Counted from the first letter of the stretch, positions 53,659-62,616 are shown. The stretch: DNA of 64,000 nucleotides from Flavobacteriales bacterium UBA4110 (GCA_002383165.1 DFXK01000002.1:650770-714769); one strand, 5' to 3'. Translations and numbers: made by a program. The notes: generated by a model from the letters alone, not told the origin.

Positions 53659-53694
53659 ACTAAAAATATTTTAATTTAAAAAAATAATTTGTTA

Positions 53695-54456
53695 ATGATT
53701 AAAATACGTAGTTTTTTACAGGAAACAGGCAATATCACACAGTTTACCAAAAATTACTTTCTATTAGGTTTCCGTCCACCATATGAAATAAAGGAACTGC
53801 TCGCACAATGCTATCTCATAGGCTACAAATCTTTGGGGCTTATTGCCATGACAGGCTTTATCATCGGCTTGGTTCTTACGATGCAGCTGCGGCCAAGCCT
53901 CGTACGTTATGGTGTGGAATCCCAGCTGCCTGTAATGGTAGGCATTGCCATCATCCGTGAAATAGCACCCGTAATCGCCGCTCTCATCTTTGCAGGTAAA
54001 ATTGCCAGTAGCATCGGGGCAGAGCTGGGCTCGATGCGGGTTACCGAACAGATAGACGCAATGGAAGTAAGCGGTACACATCCTTTTAAATACCTTGTTG
54101 CCACACGTGTCCTGGCTACAACATTTATGCTTCCCGTACTTATCATCCTGGCGGATGCCATTTCACTATATGGTGCCTGGATAGGTGTTAACATTGGCGG
54201 TACAACTAGCCTGTCACTTTTCTATTCACAGGTTTTTGACTCCTTGGATTTCAGTGACATCATACCAGCTTTTATCAAAAGCTTTTTTTTCGGTTTTGCA
54301 GTGGGAATCGTGGGTGCCTATAAAGGCTATAATGCAGTAAAAGGAACACGGGGCGTGGGGAACGCCGCCAATTCAGCGGTCGTGCTCTCCTCTATCCTTA
54401 TCTTCGTTTTGGACCTGATTGCGGTACAGATAACCGGCATTCTCGGATATAATTAA
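53695..54456 (+). CDS. mlaE: MlaE-type permease of an MCE lipid transporter
   Basis: 253 aa from the ATG at 53695 (a TTG two codons earlier is rejected). Inner-membrane protein with about five helices. Conserved MlaE segments are LIGYKSLGLIAMTGFIIG, VMVGIAIIREIAPVIAALIFAGKIASSIGAELGSMRVTEQIDAMEV and GFAVGIVGAYKGYNAVKGTRGVGNA. With MlaF and MlaD it forms a complex that moves phospholipids or fatty acids between membranes. It lies 36 bases after the hydrolase gene and 9 before mlaF. One hand-counted line of this gene is about 50% G+C, richer than argS. Confidence 0.93.
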   Translation: MIKIRSFLQETGNITQFTKNYFLLGFRPPYEIKELLAQCYLIGYKSLGLIAMTGFIIGLVLTMQLRPSLVRYGVESQLPVMVGIAIIREIAPVIAALIFAGKIASSIGAELGSMRVTEQIDAMEVSGTHPFKYLVATRVLATTFMLPVLIILADAISLYGAWIGVNIGGTTSLSLFYSQVFDSLDFSDIIPAFIKSFFFGFAVGIVGAYKGYNAVKGTRGVGNAANSAVVLSSILIFVLDLIAVQITGILGYN

Positions 54457-54465
54457 ATCATCATT

Positions 54466-55233
54466 ATGGCGGAAACAAAAACAACAGCAAACGGCAATAA
54501 TGACAATGGACCGGCCATCGTCATTGAAGATATTTATAAAAGCTTTGGTGAAAAAAAAGTGCTTAACGGTTTTAACCTAACGGTCGATAAGAACGAAAAT
54601 GTTGTAGTTCTCGGAAAATCAGGCACGGGAAAATCTGTGCTTATCAAATGTATCGTCCGGCTTTTAACACCTGATAGCGGTAGGATAATGATTTCCGGGC
54701 AGGATATTGTCCAACTGGAAAATCAAGAGCTGGACAAGGCACGCTCAAAAATAGGTTTTCTTTTTCAGGGAAATGCCATCTATGACTCTATGACCATCCG
54801 CGAAAATCTGGAATTCCCTTTAAGAAGACGGTGGTTCCGGCTGAAGCAGGTTGAAATTGACGCACGGGTTGAAGAAGCACTCGATAGTGTGGGGCTTAAA
54901 CATACCGTAGACCTTATGCCATCCGAATTGTCGGGAGGGATGCTGAAAAGAATAGCTCTGGCACGTACTGTCATCCTCAAGCCGGAAATCATCCTTTATG
55001 ATGAACCTACCACCGGACTTGATACGGTAACGGCAAAAGAAATAGACAGCCTTATCATGGATATACATAGAAAATACAAAACATCATCAATCATTATCTC
55101 ACACGATATGAACTGTGTGAAAAATACGGCTGACAAAGTAGTCTTGCTGCTTGACGGAACATGCTATGCACAAGGTACTTATCAGGAATTTGAAAGTTCT
55201 GATGACGAAAACATTAAACAATTTTTTGATTAA
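54466..55233 (+). CDS. mlaF: MlaF-type ABC ATPase
   Basis: 255 aa. Walker A VVLGKSGTGKSVLIK (about 60-72), Q-loop FLFQGNAIYDSMTI, ABC signature LSGGMLKRIALARTVILKP, Walker B IILYDEPTTGLD and switch His in IIISHDMNC. The LSGGM and GNAIYDSMTIRENLEFPLR phrases are typical for MlaF. It powers the adjacent MlaE/MlaD lipid transporter. It is the only ABC ATPase in the region. Confidence 0.95.
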   Translation: MAETKTTANGNNDNGPAIVIEDIYKSFGEKKVLNGFNLTVDKNENVVVLGKSGTGKSVLIKCIVRLLTPDSGRIMISGQDIVQLENQELDKARSKIGFLFQGNAIYDSMTIRENLEFPLRRRWFRLKQVEIDARVEEALDSVGLKHTVDLMPSELSGGMLKRIALARTVILKPEIILYDEPTTGLDTVTAKEIDSLIMDIHRKYKTSSIIISHDMNCVKNTADKVVLLLDGTCYAQGTYQEFESSDDENIKQFFD

Positions 55234-55236
55234 AAT

Positions 55237-56235
55237 ATGATTAAAAATAATATCAAGCTCGGCTTATTTGTAATTTCGGGGCTTATACTTATGATGGCTG
55301 TTTTCTTTTACATTGGCAGCGGTTCAGGCATTTTTACCAGCAAATTTGAGCTCAGGGCAAGATTCAAAAACTCCAATGGGCTCAGGGAAGGGAGCAATGT
55401 GCTATTTTCAGGGATGCAGGCAGGTTCTGTAAAGTCAGTAAAATTGTCCGGAAGGGATGATATAGAGGTCATTATGCTTATAGACAAAGATATTGCAAAG
55501 CATATAGACAATAATGCCAAAGCCTCGATTGGAACAGAAGGCATTATCGGCAATGCGGTGGTCAATATTTTGCCTTACGGTAAGCCGGGCAGACCGGTGC
55601 AGGAAAAAGAATATCTCACGGCAGATACCAAACCGGGTGTGGATGAAATACTCAACACGCTATCGGCAAGCAACAACAATATACACGATATATCCAAATC
55701 TCTTAAAAAAACTGTGCATAAAATTGACAGCAGCCAGATTTTAAAATTAATTAATGACAAGGCATTTGCCGAAAACTTAAAATTATCCATCCTGAAAATA
55801 CGCCAAAGCACGGAAAATATAGAAAACCTGAGCAGTACTGCAGAAGCCATCATTACGTCTACACGCCAGGGAAAAGGAGCAACGGGACTTCTCCTTGCCA
55901 ACAAAGATTTTGAGTCCCAGCTTAAGAAGACTTTCAATAACGTCAATGCCGCCAGCAATAATCTTAATACAGTAAGCAATGAACTTATCACAGTTGGTAA
56001 AAACCTGCAGACATTCAGTAAAAATATAGAAAATGGAAAAGGACCGGTAAATGCCCTTATCACTGATACCGTTCTTACAAAAAACATCAATAACAGCCTT
56101 TACAATATCGAAAAGGGAACCGAAGGCTTCAACCAGAATATGGAGGCTCTGAAGCATAATTTTCTCTTCAGAGGTTACTTCCGCAAGCAGGAAAAAAAGA
56201 AAAAGGAAGCCGAAAAACAGAATCTCCAAAGATAA
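55237..56235 (+). CDS. mlaD: MCE-domain periplasmic substrate-binding protein, MlaD type
   Basis: 332 aa, anchored by one N-terminal helix (KLGLFVISGLILMMAVFFYIG). The MCE domain follows (about 40-120, FELRARFKNSNGLREGSNVLFSGMQAGSVKSVKL, ASIGTEGIIGNAVVNILP). A long helical tail of about 200 residues full of Asn, Ser and Leu (NNVNAASNNLNTVSNELITVGKNL-like stretches) is far longer than in E. coli MlaD and may form a tunnel or bridge. It begins 3 bases after mlaF. mlaB and mlaC homologues are absent. Confidence 0.92.
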   Translation: MIKNNIKLGLFVISGLILMMAVFFYIGSGSGIFTSKFELRARFKNSNGLREGSNVLFSGMQAGSVKSVKLSGRDDIEVIMLIDKDIAKHIDNNAKASIGTEGIIGNAVVNILPYGKPGRPVQEKEYLTADTKPGVDEILNTLSASNNNIHDISKSLKKTVHKIDSSQILKLINDKAFAENLKLSILKIRQSTENIENLSSTAEAIITSTRQGKGATGLLLANKDFESQLKKTFNNVNAASNNLNTVSNELITVGKNLQTFSKNIENGKGPVNALITDTVLTKNINNSLYNIEKGTEGFNQNMEALKHNFLFRGYFRKQEKKKKEAEKQNLQR

Positions 56236-56327
56236 TATTATTGGAATATCAGCATATACAATTAGAATTTTGGGATATATAAAGTGAAAGCAATATGTGT
56301 AACTTTATTAAATAAAAACAAGGTTAT

Positions 56328-56338
56328 TTTATCATATA
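56328..56338 (+). promoter_or_regulatory. Shared TTTATCATATA box upstream of oleate hydratase 2
   Basis: Identical to the box before oleate hydratase 1, starting 34 bases before the ATG in both. It is the only notable element in the 126-base gap after mlaD. Confidence 0.5.
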
Positions 56339-56361
56339 TTATAAACTAAAAAATTCTAATT

Positions 56362-58131
56362 ATGTATTACAGTAATGGGAATTACGAAGCATTTGCCCGC
56401 CCGAAAAAACCGGCAAATATTGAACAGAAATCTGCCGTTCTTATCGGTTCGGGATTAGCTTCATTGGCTGCTGCAGCTTTTTTGATACGCGATGCGCAAA
56501 TGGAGGGAAACAAAATCCGTATTCTGGAAGAATTAGCTTTACCCGGTGGCAGTATGGACGGTATCTGGAATGAGCAGAAAGGCTACATCATACGACGCGG
56601 ACGGGAAATGGAAACACATTTCGAAACCCTTTGGGATTTGTTCCGCTCGATACCCTCATTAGAAACGGAAGGCGTTTCCGTACTGGACGAATATTATTGG
56701 CTCAATAAAGAAGACCCTAGCTTTTCCCACGCCCGTGTTATCGAAAACCGTGGAGAAAGACTGCCCACGGATGGTAAGCTTACCCTGTCCCAGAAAGCCA
56801 TCCACGAACTTATAGCGCTGGTTCTTCTTCCTGAAGAAAAACTACAGGATGTACAGATAGACCAGGTATTTACAGAAGAATTTTTCCAATCCAACTTTTG
56901 GACATACTGGGCTACGATGTTCGCATTCGAACCTTGGGCAAGTGCGATGGAAATGCGCCGATATGTTCTTCGTTTCATCCATCACGTTGGCAGCGTAGCA
57001 GATATGTCCTCATTACGCTTCACGAAATACAACCAATATGAATCACTGATTCGTCCGTTGGTAAGCTACCTTGAGTCCCACGGTGTTACCTTCCAGTATG
57101 ATAGCCAGGTTCAGAACATACTTGTAGAAAATGAAAACGGCAAAAAAGTAGCGAAGAAAATCGAATATATTAAGAATGGCAATGCAAAAAGCATCAGCCT
57201 GACCGAAAACGACCTGGTGTTTGTTACCAACGGCTCCATTACCGAAAGCAGTACATACGGTGACAATCATAACCCTGCTCCTGTTGCTGACGGCATTGGC
57301 GGAAGTTGGCAACTTTGGCAGAATCTGGCAGACCAGGATGATGCCTTTGGAAAACCCGAAAAGTTCTACAAAAACATTCCCGAAGCCAACTGGGTAATCT
57401 CCGGAAGCATTACCTTCTTCGACGAAAAAGTGATTCCGTATATAGAAAAAATAACAAAAAAAGACCCAAGAAGCGGTTCTATAGTGACTAGCGGACCTGT
57501 CACAATAAACGATTCTAACTGGTGGTATGGCTTTTCCATCAGCAGACAGCCCCACTTCAAGGCTCAGAAAAAAAATGAAGTAATTGTTTGGGTCTATGGG
57601 TTGTATTCTCATAAACCAGGAAATTATATCCAAAAGAAAATTACAGAAGCTACGGGCATAGAGCTTTGCAAAGAATTTTTATACCATATTGGTGTTCCTG
57701 AAAATGAAATAGCAGAAATTGCACAAGCTGCCAACAGCATCCCTTGCCGTATGCCTTATATCACATCTTACTTTATGCCTCGTGCATTGGGAGACCGCCC
57801 ATTGGTGGTTCCGAAGGATTCTGTAAACCTGGCTTTTATCGGTAATTTTGCCGAAACTGGAAAAGACACCGTATTCACAACCGAATATTCCGTGCGTACA
57901 GCAATGGAGGCAGTTTACACCCTTTTGGATGTAGACAGAGGTGTCCCAGAAGTTTTTGCTTCTTCATATGACATCAGGGTACTGCTGAAATCCATCTATC
58001 ACCTTAATGACAATAAAAACCTCAATGAAATTGAATTTCCTTGGTTGATTTCAATCCTTGAGAAATATGGTATCAAGAAAATAGAAGGTACTTATGTTGA
58101 AGAGATTTTAAAAGAAGCTAAGTTGTTATAA
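56362..58131 (+). CDS. ohyA: Oleate hydratase 2, classical REM-type
   Basis: 589 aa. FAD-binding VLIGSGLASLAAAAFLIRDA (26-45), LALPGGSMDG, and the catalytic-site phrase RRGREMETHFETLWDLFRSIPSLE with Glu82 in the position reported as catalytic in the Elizabethkingia enzyme. The usual RGGREM is RRGREM here. YNQYES and SISRQPHFKAQ are conserved. It converts oleate-type fatty acids to 10-hydroxy fatty acids. It has about 60 residues more than hydratase 1, partly at the C-terminus. It sits after the Mla operon and converges on the dehydrogenase fusion gene. Confidence 0.95.
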   Translation: MYYSNGNYEAFARPKKPANIEQKSAVLIGSGLASLAAAAFLIRDAQMEGNKIRILEELALPGGSMDGIWNEQKGYIIRRGREMETHFETLWDLFRSIPSLETEGVSVLDEYYWLNKEDPSFSHARVIENRGERLPTDGKLTLSQKAIHELIALVLLPEEKLQDVQIDQVFTEEFFQSNFWTYWATMFAFEPWASAMEMRRYVLRFIHHVGSVADMSSLRFTKYNQYESLIRPLVSYLESHGVTFQYDSQVQNILVENENGKKVAKKIEYIKNGNAKSISLTENDLVFVTNGSITESSTYGDNHNPAPVADGIGGSWQLWQNLADQDDAFGKPEKFYKNIPEANWVISGSITFFDEKVIPYIEKITKKDPRSGSIVTSGPVTINDSNWWYGFSISRQPHFKAQKKNEVIVWVYGLYSHKPGNYIQKKITEATGIELCKEFLYHIGVPENEIAEIAQAANSIPCRMPYITSYFMPRALGDRPLVVPKDSVNLAFIGNFAETGKDTVFTTEYSVRTAMEAVYTLLDVDRGVPEVFASSYDIRVLLKSIYHLNDNKNLNEIEFPWLISILEKYGIKKIEGTYVEEILKEAKLL

Positions 58132-58150
58132 GAGGTTGTTTTATACTTGA

Positions 58151-58183
58151 AAAACTCAGGATTTTAAAAATCCTGAGTTTTTT
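58151..58183. terminator. Shared terminator between ohyA and the minus-strand operon
   Basis: AAAACTCAGGATTTT (58151-58165) pairs with AAAATCCTGAGTTTT just after it, with one extra A in the loop, flanked by A's and T's. Confidence 0.9.
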
Positions 58184-58238
58184 ATGGTATTTATATTTAT
58201 GGCTTCTTTCACTGTTTTCGATGAGAATTCAGGATACT

Positions 58239-60044
58239 TTAAGCTTTCAAAAAATCCTTGCTTTGCCATTCCGGATTAGGATATTTGTAAAAACCTTCGC
58301 CAGATTGCTGACCAAGTTTTCCTTTGTCGATAAGTTCGGCTTTTAGCTTTTCTGCTATTTTCTGTGTTAGTTCTCCCGGGATTTCTTTTAAGATGTTATA
58401 ATTGGTGTTCATCCCATTCAAATCTAAAATAGCCATTGGTCCAAAAGGAGCACCTGTTGCTATTCTCCAGGTTTTATCAATGGTCGCAGGATCGGCAACG
58501 TCATTCGCCCACAGTGCAAGGCCAGCCACCAAAAGCGGAATCAACAAAGAATCCAGAACGTAGCCCGATTTTTCCTTCTTCAGTTCCACGGGCAGCATAG
58601 CAATGGATTTTGCAAACTCTACAATCTCGTTATAAACCGTTGGGTCGGTTTGATCAGAACCCATTATTTCTGCCGTATTACGAACCATTATATGATTGGC
58701 AAAATGTAAATGGATGAATTTTTCCGGACGATTGGTAAATGTGCTTAATCTGCTCGGCAAAAGTGTGGATGAGTTGCTCGCAAAAATGGTTTTTTCCGGC
58801 GCCTGCTTAGAAGCTTTTTCCCAGAAATCTTTTTTGATATCGATGCTTTCCGGTACGGCTTCTATTAATAAATCAGCATCTTGTAAAGAAGCTTTCAAAT
58901 CTGTCGAATAAGTGAGATTATTTTTGGTATTTTCGATTTTTTCTTCATCAGCTTTCAGATAGTTCTTATATTCTTCAGCCAAGACATTAAAACGGTTTTT
59001 TGCCTTACTTAAAGCTTCATCATTAACATCATAAACCGTGACTTTATAGCCAAAATAAGCACACTGCACCGCAATCTGAAAACCGAGAACACCACTTCCA
59101 GCCACCACAACATTTTTGATTCTGATTTTAGATAAATCGGCTTCCGGCACTTTCAAAAAATCTGGACTTTGCCACGAAGGATTTGGATATTTGTAAAAGC
59201 CTTCGCCAGTAGAAATTCCCAGTTTATTTTGGTCGATGAAGGTTGATTTAAGTTTATCCAGCACAATCTTATCATCTGTTTTGCCCTTTTCTACTTGCAG
59301 TTTATAAATGTTGTATGGTGTCGTCAATCCGATAATATCATACAAAGCCATTGGTCCGTAAGGCGAACCTGTTCCCAGCATCCAGGTTTTGTCTATGGTT
59401 TCTGGCGTAGCATAATCGCCAATCCAAAGCTGCATTCCGGCATTCAGAAATGGATTTAATAAAGAATTGAGCACATAACCAGGAACTTCTTTTTTTACCA
59501 AAACAGGCACCATCCCTATCGCCTTGGAAAAATCGACTATTTCCTCAGTTATTTTTTCGTCGGTTCCTGGATGTGGCATAATTTCCGCCGTATTTCGCAA
59601 CCATATTTGATTGGCAAAATGCAGGTTAAGGTATTGAGCAGGCCTTCCTGTCACCTCTGCAAACTGACTTGGCAACAAGGTGGATGAATTACTTACAAAA
59701 ATGGTTTTCTCCGGTGCAATTGAAGAGAGTTGCTTATAAAATTCCGTTTTTATTTTAATATCTTCTGGCACTGCTTCTATCAAAAGATCGGCATCTTTCA
59801 CAGCAAATGCCAAATCGGATGAATAGTGCAGTCTTTCCCTGGCTTTTGCAATTTGTTCTTCGGTGGCGCCAAGATCCTTTTTATGACTTTCGGCCAAGCC
59901 CTCGAACTTTGCTTTCGCCTTTTCCAGCACCTCATCGCTGATATCGTAAACCGTGGTTTCAAATCCGTGAATTGCTGTTTGAAAAGCAATTTGGAATCCT
60001 AAAACACCACTTCCGGCTACCGTTACATTTTTTATTTTGCTCAT
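58239..60044 (-). CDS. Double 3-hydroxyacyl-CoA dehydrogenase, two full units fused in tandem
   Basis: 601 aa in one continuous frame. Residues 1-298 and about 307-601 are two complete and similar units, joined by a short linker (VPEADLSK). Each has the NAD-binding VAGSGVLGFQIA, an acidic strand-2 end (TVYDISDE, TVYDVNDE), DADLLIEAVPE, the catalytic Ser in SNSSTLLPS, His in LHFAN, Glu in RNTAEIM, and the ending GEGFYKYPNPxWQSxDFLK. The family oxidises 3-hydroxyacyl-CoA with NAD+ and single units of about 300 aa are the rule. Both units look intact. It is the last gene of the peroxidase operon, so hydroxy-acyl chains are the likely substrates. Confidence 0.93.
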   Translation of the reverse strand: MSKIKNVTVAGSGVLGFQIAFQTAIHGFETTVYDISDEVLEKAKAKFEGLAESHKKDLGATEEQIAKARERLHYSSDLAFAVKDADLLIEAVPEDIKIKTEFYKQLSSIAPEKTIFVSNSSTLLPSQFAEVTGRPAQYLNLHFANQIWLRNTAEIMPHPGTDEKITEEIVDFSKAIGMVPVLVKKEVPGYVLNSLLNPFLNAGMQLWIGDYATPETIDKTWMLGTGSPYGPMALYDIIGLTTPYNIYKLQVEKGKTDDKIVLDKLKSTFIDQNKLGISTGEGFYKYPNPSWQSPDFLKVPEADLSKIRIKNVVVAGSGVLGFQIAVQCAYFGYKVTVYDVNDEALSKAKNRFNVLAEEYKNYLKADEEKIENTKNNLTYSTDLKASLQDADLLIEAVPESIDIKKDFWEKASKQAPEKTIFASNSSTLLPSRLSTFTNRPEKFIHLHFANHIMVRNTAEIMGSDQTDPTVYNEIVEFAKSIAMLPVELKKEKSGYVLDSLLIPLLVAGLALWANDVADPATIDKTWRIATGAPFGPMAILDLNGMNTNYNILKEIPGELTQKIAEKLKAELIDKGKLGQQSGEGFYKYPNPEWQSKDFLKA

Positions 60045-60107
60045 AATTTTGGTTGATTTTTGGTAATTAACTTTACGGAACTAGGACTCAGCAATCTTCA
60101 TTTTCAA

Positions 60108-61244
60108 TTATAATTGATAAAACTCCGGACTGAATGCTTCCTCCAAATTCTTTGGTTCTTTACGTTTTTTGTGGTTTAGCTCGTGTCGTGAGGTTGAAGA
60201 TGTTACATACGCTGATTGCCGTGAACGCTGTAAATTTCCGATCGGTGAATTCTCTTCGATGGTTCTGAACGGTGTAAACGACAGATTTTCCATAATTTCA
60301 AAATTACCATCCTCTGGAACCGTTTGTTTTGGTATTGTGATTTTTGCCACCGTACGGAATGGTGATAATTCCTGCGACCATTCTTTTGTAAGGTCATTCA
60401 CAGGCATTTCTTTCAGGTCTTTGCAAAGTTGTATTTGCAACTCAAACGTAAGGTCTTTTTGAGCTATTTCTTTGATAATTCCTTTTCTGTACGGCCACTC
60501 TGCGCTGTCTAGATCAATATCTTTTTCCGTGATGGCGTTCTTGGTCTGCTCAGTTGGGATTACTCTTACTTTGCCGATATAATCACCGTGGCGAACTGCT
60601 CCCATACTATAAAATTCATAAAGAAAACTGTTGATGGAAGGGATTTTTTCAAAAGTTTTAAGAGCTCCCAATTCCTTCAAAGCCTCAAAATTTGGAAATG
60701 CTTTTTTATTTTCGGTGACCCAAAGTGTGGCAAATTCCAATTTTCCCAAGGCTCCCTTTTCGAAGAAATCATTTAGCTTTAAAAACAGCTTTGAAATGAA
60801 AACATAATGTTCTGCCGAGTTGCAGAAAAACACTGGATTATTAATCAGGTTAAAATCAACATTCGTAGAATCTTCCTCTCCGGGAGATAATTTTTTGCCA
60901 TCTATCCCAAAAATCTTTAAAGCAAATCCTTGTGCATTACCGCTTAGTTTATCGGGCAAAACTCTGGACGAACCATTGGAAAAGCGAACTGCTGCCTGGT
61001 GTTTTCCGGGTTTCGCATAAATGCCCTGCGCCAGTTCTTCGGGCAGATTATCCAAAATTTCAACCTCTGCTTTCAGCACTGCATAGCCATTGGCGTGCGC
61101 ATCTCTTGTATGATGGGTCGCCCTGCTTAGGTTTGGCGTATTTTTGATGTATTCGCGGATATCGTTATTAATGGTGGTAATATACTCATCGAAATTTTCT
61201 GGAATTTCTTCCACTTCGTAACTGTACTTTATGTAATCTTCCAT
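60108..61244 (-). CDS. Catalase-family heme protein
   Basis: 378 aa, shorter than true catalases (about 480 or more). The catalase heme site is intact: distal His50 in DAHANGYAV, distal Asn in LINNPVFF, and a proximal RQSAY matching the R-x-x-x-Y of catalases, followed by RHELNHK (compare RHRLGPN). This is the catalase-related group that includes small catalases and allene oxide synthase-like enzymes acting on fatty acid hydroperoxides. No signal peptide. It lies 10 bases after the DyP gene and 63 before the dehydrogenase fusion. H2O2 versus lipid hydroperoxide as substrate cannot be decided from sequence. Confidence 0.88.
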   Translation of the reverse strand: MEDYIKYSYEVEEIPENFDEYITTINNDIREYIKNTPNLSRATHHTRDAHANGYAVLKAEVEILDNLPEELAQGIYAKPGKHQAAVRFSNGSSRVLPDKLSGNAQGFALKIFGIDGKKLSPGEEDSTNVDFNLINNPVFFCNSAEHYVFISKLFLKLNDFFEKGALGKLEFATLWVTENKKAFPNFEALKELGALKTFEKIPSINSFLYEFYSMGAVRHGDYIGKVRVIPTEQTKNAITEKDIDLDSAEWPYRKGIIKEIAQKDLTFELQIQLCKDLKEMPVNDLTKEWSQELSPFRTVAKITIPKQTVPEDGNFEIMENLSFTPFRTIEENSPIGNLQRSRQSAYVTSSTSRHELNHKKRKEPKNLEEAFSPEFYQL

Positions 61245-61254
61245 AGTGCTTTTT

Positions 61255-62613
61255 TTATTTTAATTCACTAATCCATTTTAAAGCAGAAATGCTTGGAATA
61301 AAACAATATTCGCCGCCTTTCACAATGTTGTAGGTCTGCAAACCACGGTATCTTTTGATGAGTGGTTCTCCCGGTGCAGAAAACAGTGCGTCTTCGTCCT
61401 GTACACCAATCATAGGATCTTTTTCTGTTCCCAGATTTTGGGAGTTACCATCGTTTGCCCATTGTTTTTGAAGAAATTCCAGTGTTCCCATTGCATCGGC
61501 ACTAATGCCAATAAAGTACTGTCCACGTTCCTTACCGTCATTTTTGGTTACCTCCGGCGGAACGATGTCGCCAAAAGTTACACTTTTTCTGATGATCCTG
61601 TGCAAACGTTCATCCTCCAAAACAAAAGATTTGGAATCTCTTGGGTTCATCCTGCGGATATGCGAACTGAACGGACACTTTTTACCGTACTCATCATTCT
61701 TGAAAGAAAAATCATTGTTCTTTTGCATATCATCTCCTAGCGCTTTATCATCCTTTTCGGGAGCTAAAACCAAAGGTGCACCACTTCGCCAGCGACCTAC
61801 CATTTTGGCAGCCAAGAGTTCTCCCTCTTCCGGCGAAGAAGAATTTTCCTTAATGAATTGATTAAATTCTGCTACCTGACTTTGGTACTTTCTGAAAACC
61901 ATAAAAGAACCGTTCTTGCCTAAAACTTCAGGTTGTGGAAATGGCTTTATGATGCCTGCTTCTCCAGGATAGCCCATTATAAATTCGCCTGCTTTAAGCG
62001 GACGGTCAAATCCGGGAGGAACATCTATCCCACTGCCTTCAATTTCCGGATTGCTGATGCCATCCCTGAATCCGAATACATTTTTAACCTCTTCAGATAC
62101 GGCGAAATCGTGGCTCATTATTACTTCTACGCCGCTGTCATTTGTCAATTTAGAACGAAATTCCTCCAGCTGGCTTTTCCACGCCTCTTCATTGTTGGCG
62201 ATAATTGCAGCAGCGATGTGAATATGTGATCTTTTAAAAACCTTTTCCCAGTTTTTAGGGTCATTGACTCCAATGTCATACAGAAACCGGGAACGTTCTG
62301 CCATTCCCTCCTTGAAGGATTCGGGAAAAGTATCGAGTGACTCTTGAGGGACACCGATTTTTTCCAGACCTTTATAAGTGAATGTCAAAGTAACCGATGC
62401 GCCTTCATTCTTATGCCAGTCTTCCGCAGAACTCACAATCGGCAAGAGTTTTTGGAGCATTTGTCTGGCTGCCACAGCATCATTGATTTCAATAATAGCC
62501 ACTGTTCCGAAATATGGTATAGGTCGGCTTCTGAGAATTAAGGCCTGTATTTCATTCAGCTCAATTTCAACTTTATTGGGATTAAAAATCCGCTTTAAAA
62601 ATTCCAATGCCAT
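61255..62613 (-). CDS. DyP-type heme peroxidase
   Basis: 452 aa, no signal peptide. The DyP signature GxxDG is GFRDG at 181-185, with the catalytic Asp184. The proximal heme His is His318 in CPFSSHIRRMNPRD, and the heme-contact Arg region is there too. The ferredoxin-like double fold is suggested by two related halves (AIIEINDAVAARQML; QYFIGISADAMGTLEF). DyP enzymes oxidise bulky substrates with peroxide. The gene is only 3 bases from the small protein before it and 10 from the catalase-like gene after it. Confidence 0.93.
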   Translation of the reverse strand: MALEFLKRIFNPNKVEIELNEIQALILRSRPIPYFGTVAIIEINDAVAARQMLQKLLPIVSSAEDWHKNEGASVTLTFTYKGLEKIGVPQESLDTFPESFKEGMAERSRFLYDIGVNDPKNWEKVFKRSHIHIAAAIIANNEEAWKSQLEEFRSKLTNDSGVEVIMSHDFAVSEEVKNVFGFRDGISNPEIEGSGIDVPPGFDRPLKAGEFIMGYPGEAGIIKPFPQPEVLGKNGSFMVFRKYQSQVAEFNQFIKENSSSPEEGELLAAKMVGRWRSGAPLVLAPEKDDKALGDDMQKNNDFSFKNDEYGKKCPFSSHIRRMNPRDSKSFVLEDERLHRIIRKSVTFGDIVPPEVTKNDGKERGQYFIGISADAMGTLEFLQKQWANDGNSQNLGTEKDPMIGVQDEDALFSAPGEPLIKRYRGLQTYNIVKGGEYCFIPSISALKWISELK

Positions 62614-62616
62614 AGG

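Noticed and set aside
57043..57633. Minus-strand 196-aa open frame inside oleate hydratase 2
   Set aside because: It lies wholly opposite a well-supported gene and has no recognisable domain; a shadow frame.
60108..61244. Ordinary housekeeping catalase
   Set aside because: At 378 aa it is too short for a standard clade catalase and sits in a lipid/DyP operon; catalase-related heme protein is safer.
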